Below, one piece after another: positions 61,935-64,000 of a DNA stretch of 64,000 nucleotides. The notes beneath the pieces are model-generated. The model was not told where the DNA came from. It worked only from the letters and a program-made list of their open reading frames with translations, and searched no databases. A program made the translations under genes and the position numbers. Within the stretch, counting starts at the first letter, position 1; each line of letters begins with the position of its first letter. This DNA is from VYFG01 sp965221795 (lineage in GTDB: Bacteria > Pseudomonadota > Gammaproteobacteria > Arenicellales > Poriferihabitantaceae): NCBI GenBank assembly GCA_965221795.1, contig OZ244914.1, positions 2,418,001-2,482,000 on the forward strand, in the 5' to 3' direction.

Positions 61935-62150
61935 ATGAATCGGCCCTTTCTTGCCGATAATGGTCGTGAACCCATTGACCAATCGGCATGCGCCCGGAGT
62001 GGGTGCGCCGCCACCCGAACTTGCCGGGCAGGACCAGGTTCTGAACTTGGCGGAGATTGCGATCCGGAGAAATCAGGCAGGCCGGCGCCGGCCCGGGGTC
62101 TCCTGCTGGTCGGTCTCCGGGGAGTTGGCAAGACCGTACTGTTCAACGAG
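61935..62150 (+). pseudogene. N-terminal fragment of an AAA ATP-binding protein
   Basis: Pieces in changing frames read MNRPFLADNGREPI, then GVGAPPPELAGQDQVLNLAEIAIRR, then GLLLVGLRGVGKTVLFNE, the start of a family of AAA-type ATP-binding proteins with a Walker A GLRGVGKT. At least two frameshifts separate them, and the sequence stops just after the P-loop, near the 3' end of the convergent ETF-QO gene. The remainder was lost by deletion. Confidence 0.7.
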
Positions 62151-62175
62151 TGGCCTGCAGATGGGAGCATTCGTA

Positions 62176-63831
62176 CTACATGCCGGTATAGTTTGGTCCG
62201 CCCTTTCCTTCCGGCGTGACCCAGGTGATGTTTCCCCCGGGATCCTTGATGTCACATGTCTTGCAATGCACACAATTCTGTGCATTGATCTGGAGTTCTG
62301 GAGTGGTGTCCCGATGGATGTACTCGTATACACCGGCTGGACAGAATCGCTCTTCCGGACCACCGTAGTGCAGCAAGTTGACGGCAACAGCCTGTTTCGG
62401 CTGGCTGAGTTGCAGGTGAACCGGCTGGTCTTCTTCATGGTTGGTGCTGGAAAGGTAAACTGACGAGGTCTTGTCGAAACTCAGTTTCCCATCCGGCTTT
62501 GGGTAAGGAATCGGGCTGCTTTCGGCGATCGGGCGCAGGGTTTCATGATCGGGCTTAGGGTCTTTGAGAGTCACCGGTAAGCTGCCATGGAACACATTTT
62601 GTTCAACATAGTTCCATGAGCCGCCTAACCAGGTTCCGAACTTGTGGATTGCCGCACCGAAATTCCGTGACCTGTGCAGTTCATCCCATAGCCAGGATTC
62701 CCGGAAACGGATCTCAAAATTATCCAGGGTAGTCTTGTCGGCCAACATATCCGCGACCGTTTCGGCGGCGAGCATGCCGGATTTCATGGCGGTATGAGAG
62801 CCTTTGATCTTGGAGAAATTCAAGGTGCCGGCATCACAGCCAATGAGCAGGCCGCCTGGCATGACCATTTTCGGCAATGCATTCAAGCCCCCTTTCGTGA
62901 TGGCACGGGCTCCATAGGCGATACGCTCTCCTCCTTCCAGGTATTTGCAGATTTCCGGGTGGTGCTTGAAGCGCTGCATCTCATCAAATGGTGAGAGATG
63001 CGGATTGCGGTAAGACAGGTCTGTGATCAGGCCCATTGAGACTTGGTTCTTACCCAAATGATAAAGAAAAGATCCTCCGGTTGAGCCCGACTCATTCAGA
63101 GGCCAGCCCGCACCATGCAGTACCAGGCCGGGCTGATGATTTGCGGGATCAATGGTCCAGAGTTCCTTGATGCCGATGGCGTAATGCTGTGTGTCACGGC
63201 CGTCATCCAAGCCAAATCGGGAGATGAGTTGCTTGCCCAAATGACCACGACAACCTTCGGCAAACAAGGTGACCTTGGCATGCAGTTCCATCCCGGGCTC
63301 ATAAGTCTCCTTGGTTTTTCCATTCCGACCCCGACCCATTTCACCTGTCGCCACTCCCTTGATGGAACCGTCATCATGGAACAATACTTCGGATGCGGGG
63401 AAGCCCGGATAGATGTCTACTCCAAGCGATTCGGCCTGCTCTCCCAGCCAGCGACAGACTTCGCCAAGGCTGACAATGTAGTTTCCATGATTACGCATAG
63501 GCTTGGGATGCATCCAGTGCGGCATGTGGATGGCTTTGGTTGCACTGCGGAACATCAGGAGTTGATCTTCGGTCACTGGGGTATGGAGCGGTGCCCCGCC
63601 TTCTTCCCACTTTGGAAAGAGTTCATCCAGTGCACGGGGCTCGAATACGGCTCCGGACAGAATGTGAGCACCGACTTCAGAGCCCTTTTCCAGTAGGACC
63701 GTCGTGATTTCCTGGCCGCGTTCCTGGGCCAACTGCATGAGTCGGCAAGCTGCGGAAAGTCCGGCCGGGCCTCCGCCAACAATGACCACATCCACTTCCA
63801 TGGACTCGCGCTCGACGATTTCTTCTGACAT
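62176..63831 (-). CDS. Electron-transfer flavoprotein-ubiquinone oxidoreductase
   Basis: The 551-residue membrane-associated enzyme passes electrons from electron-transfer flavoprotein to ubiquinone. It has the FAD site VDVVIVGGGPAGLSAACRLM, GAHILSGAVFEPRALDELFP, the quinone-side LGKNQVSMGLITDLSYRNP, IGCDAGTLNFSKIKGSHTAMKSG, and the C-terminal 4Fe-4S ligands in FCPAGVYEY and CVHCKTCDIKDPGGN. ATG 63831 (MSEEIVE) is chosen; the frame runs upstream to 63981 without family similarity. It could serve acyl-CoA, sarcosine/dimethylglycine or NMG-type oxidation; ETF genes are not in the window. Confidence 0.93.
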   Translation of the reverse strand: MSEEIVERESMEVDVVIVGGGPAGLSAACRLMQLAQERGQEITTVLLEKGSEVGAHILSGAVFEPRALDELFPKWEEGGAPLHTPVTEDQLLMFRSATKAIHMPHWMHPKPMRNHGNYIVSLGEVCRWLGEQAESLGVDIYPGFPASEVLFHDDGSIKGVATGEMGRGRNGKTKETYEPGMELHAKVTLFAEGCRGHLGKQLISRFGLDDGRDTQHYAIGIKELWTIDPANHQPGLVLHGAGWPLNESGSTGGSFLYHLGKNQVSMGLITDLSYRNPHLSPFDEMQRFKHHPEICKYLEGGERIAYGARAITKGGLNALPKMVMPGGLLIGCDAGTLNFSKIKGSHTAMKSGMLAAETVADMLADKTTLDNFEIRFRESWLWDELHRSRNFGAAIHKFGTWLGGSWNYVEQNVFHGSLPVTLKDPKPDHETLRPIAESSPIPYPKPDGKLSFDKTSSVYLSSTNHEEDQPVHLQLSQPKQAVAVNLLHYGGPEERFCPAGVYEYIHRDTTPELQINAQNCVHCKTCDIKDPGGNITWVTPEGKGGPNYTGM

Positions 63832-63979
63832 GATGTTACGTAGTGAATGACATGTTGGGGAAATGGTGTTGAAGGCAGAAACCCCTCCGGTCAACCTTCT
63901 GCGGCAGTGCAATCTATTCTGCTGTCGAACCCGGTAGAATACCATTCCCGGAGTAGCATTATCCATATCCAAAATTTCC

Positions 63980-64000
63980 ATGGAAAAACCGACAACCGTA
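63980..64000 (+). CDS. Possible start of a further plus-strand gene, cut by the window edge
   Basis: ATG 63980 opens seven codons (MEKPTTV) to the end. It lies divergent from ETF-QO at about 150 bp. There is no clear ribosome-binding site, so this is a weak candidate. Confidence 0.2.

Noticed and set aside
1..64000. CRISPR arrays, rRNA genes, integrase-bearing prophage
   Set aside because: No regularly spaced repeats, no rRNA-like sequence and no phage structural or integrase genes were seen anywhere in the window.

Overview
The window looks like a chromosomal segment of a proteobacterium, most likely a gammaproteobacterium. The housekeeping genes (ispB diverging from rplU-rpmA-obgE-proB, a single-chain PurL of about 1300 residues, coaBC-dut, gloB, dapA, selO, ETF-ubiquinone oxidoreductase) fit that group. 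No rRNA is present, so the assignment is an inference from gene content. The genome appears able to use methylated amines, and the accessory parts carry many insertion sequences and decaying genes.

Layout. 0-6.4 kb: the edge of a GntR regulator, then an operon for the first half of the N-methylglutamate (NMG) pathway: a glutamine-synthetase-type ligase (gmaS-like), mgsA, mgsB, mgsC and two uncharacterised genes. 6.9-12 kb: an efflux operon (TolC-like protein, a PAS-sensor/HlyD-adaptor fusion, MacB-type ATPase and permease). 12-15.3 kb: selO, tRNA-Met(CAT) and relics. 15.3-20.4 kb, minus strand: a four-subunit sarcosine-oxidase-type operon, read here as NMG dehydrogenase mgdABCD. 21.1-22.4 kb: relics of a PLD-domain helicase and of a NifS/DndA-like cysteine desulfurase. 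22.5-28.5 kb: cobO, coaBC-dut, metY plus a CoA-binding protein, and an acyl-CoA synthetase. 29-36 kb: accessory DNA with a secreted protein whose signal peptide carries a 21-bp homopolymer, a PLD-like gene split by an IS, a small coiled-coil membrane protein, and IS1595 and IS30 elements. 36.2-42.5 kb: a PotABCD-type polyamine importer interrupted by a cleanly bounded IS4-family element. 43-64 kb: a secreted Cys-containing protein, glycerate kinase, cysteine synthase, then mostly core genes through purL, an AAA-ATPase-like/PD-(D/E)XK protein, a third copy of the coiled-coil membrane protein, an ATPase relic and ETF-QO.

How the genes fit together. GmaS would condense methylamine with glutamate, MgsABC would convert gamma-glutamylmethylamide to NMG, and MgdABCD would oxidise NMG and release the one-carbon unit. 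Glycerate kinase, ETF-QO, CobO and the Pot importer could support a C1/amine-using lifestyle, but those links are inferred. The most unusual items are the PAS-HlyD fusion adaptor, the two unknown genes of the NMG operon, the possible phase-variable secreted protein, and a three-copy coiled-coil/TM family lying beside relics and mobile DNA.
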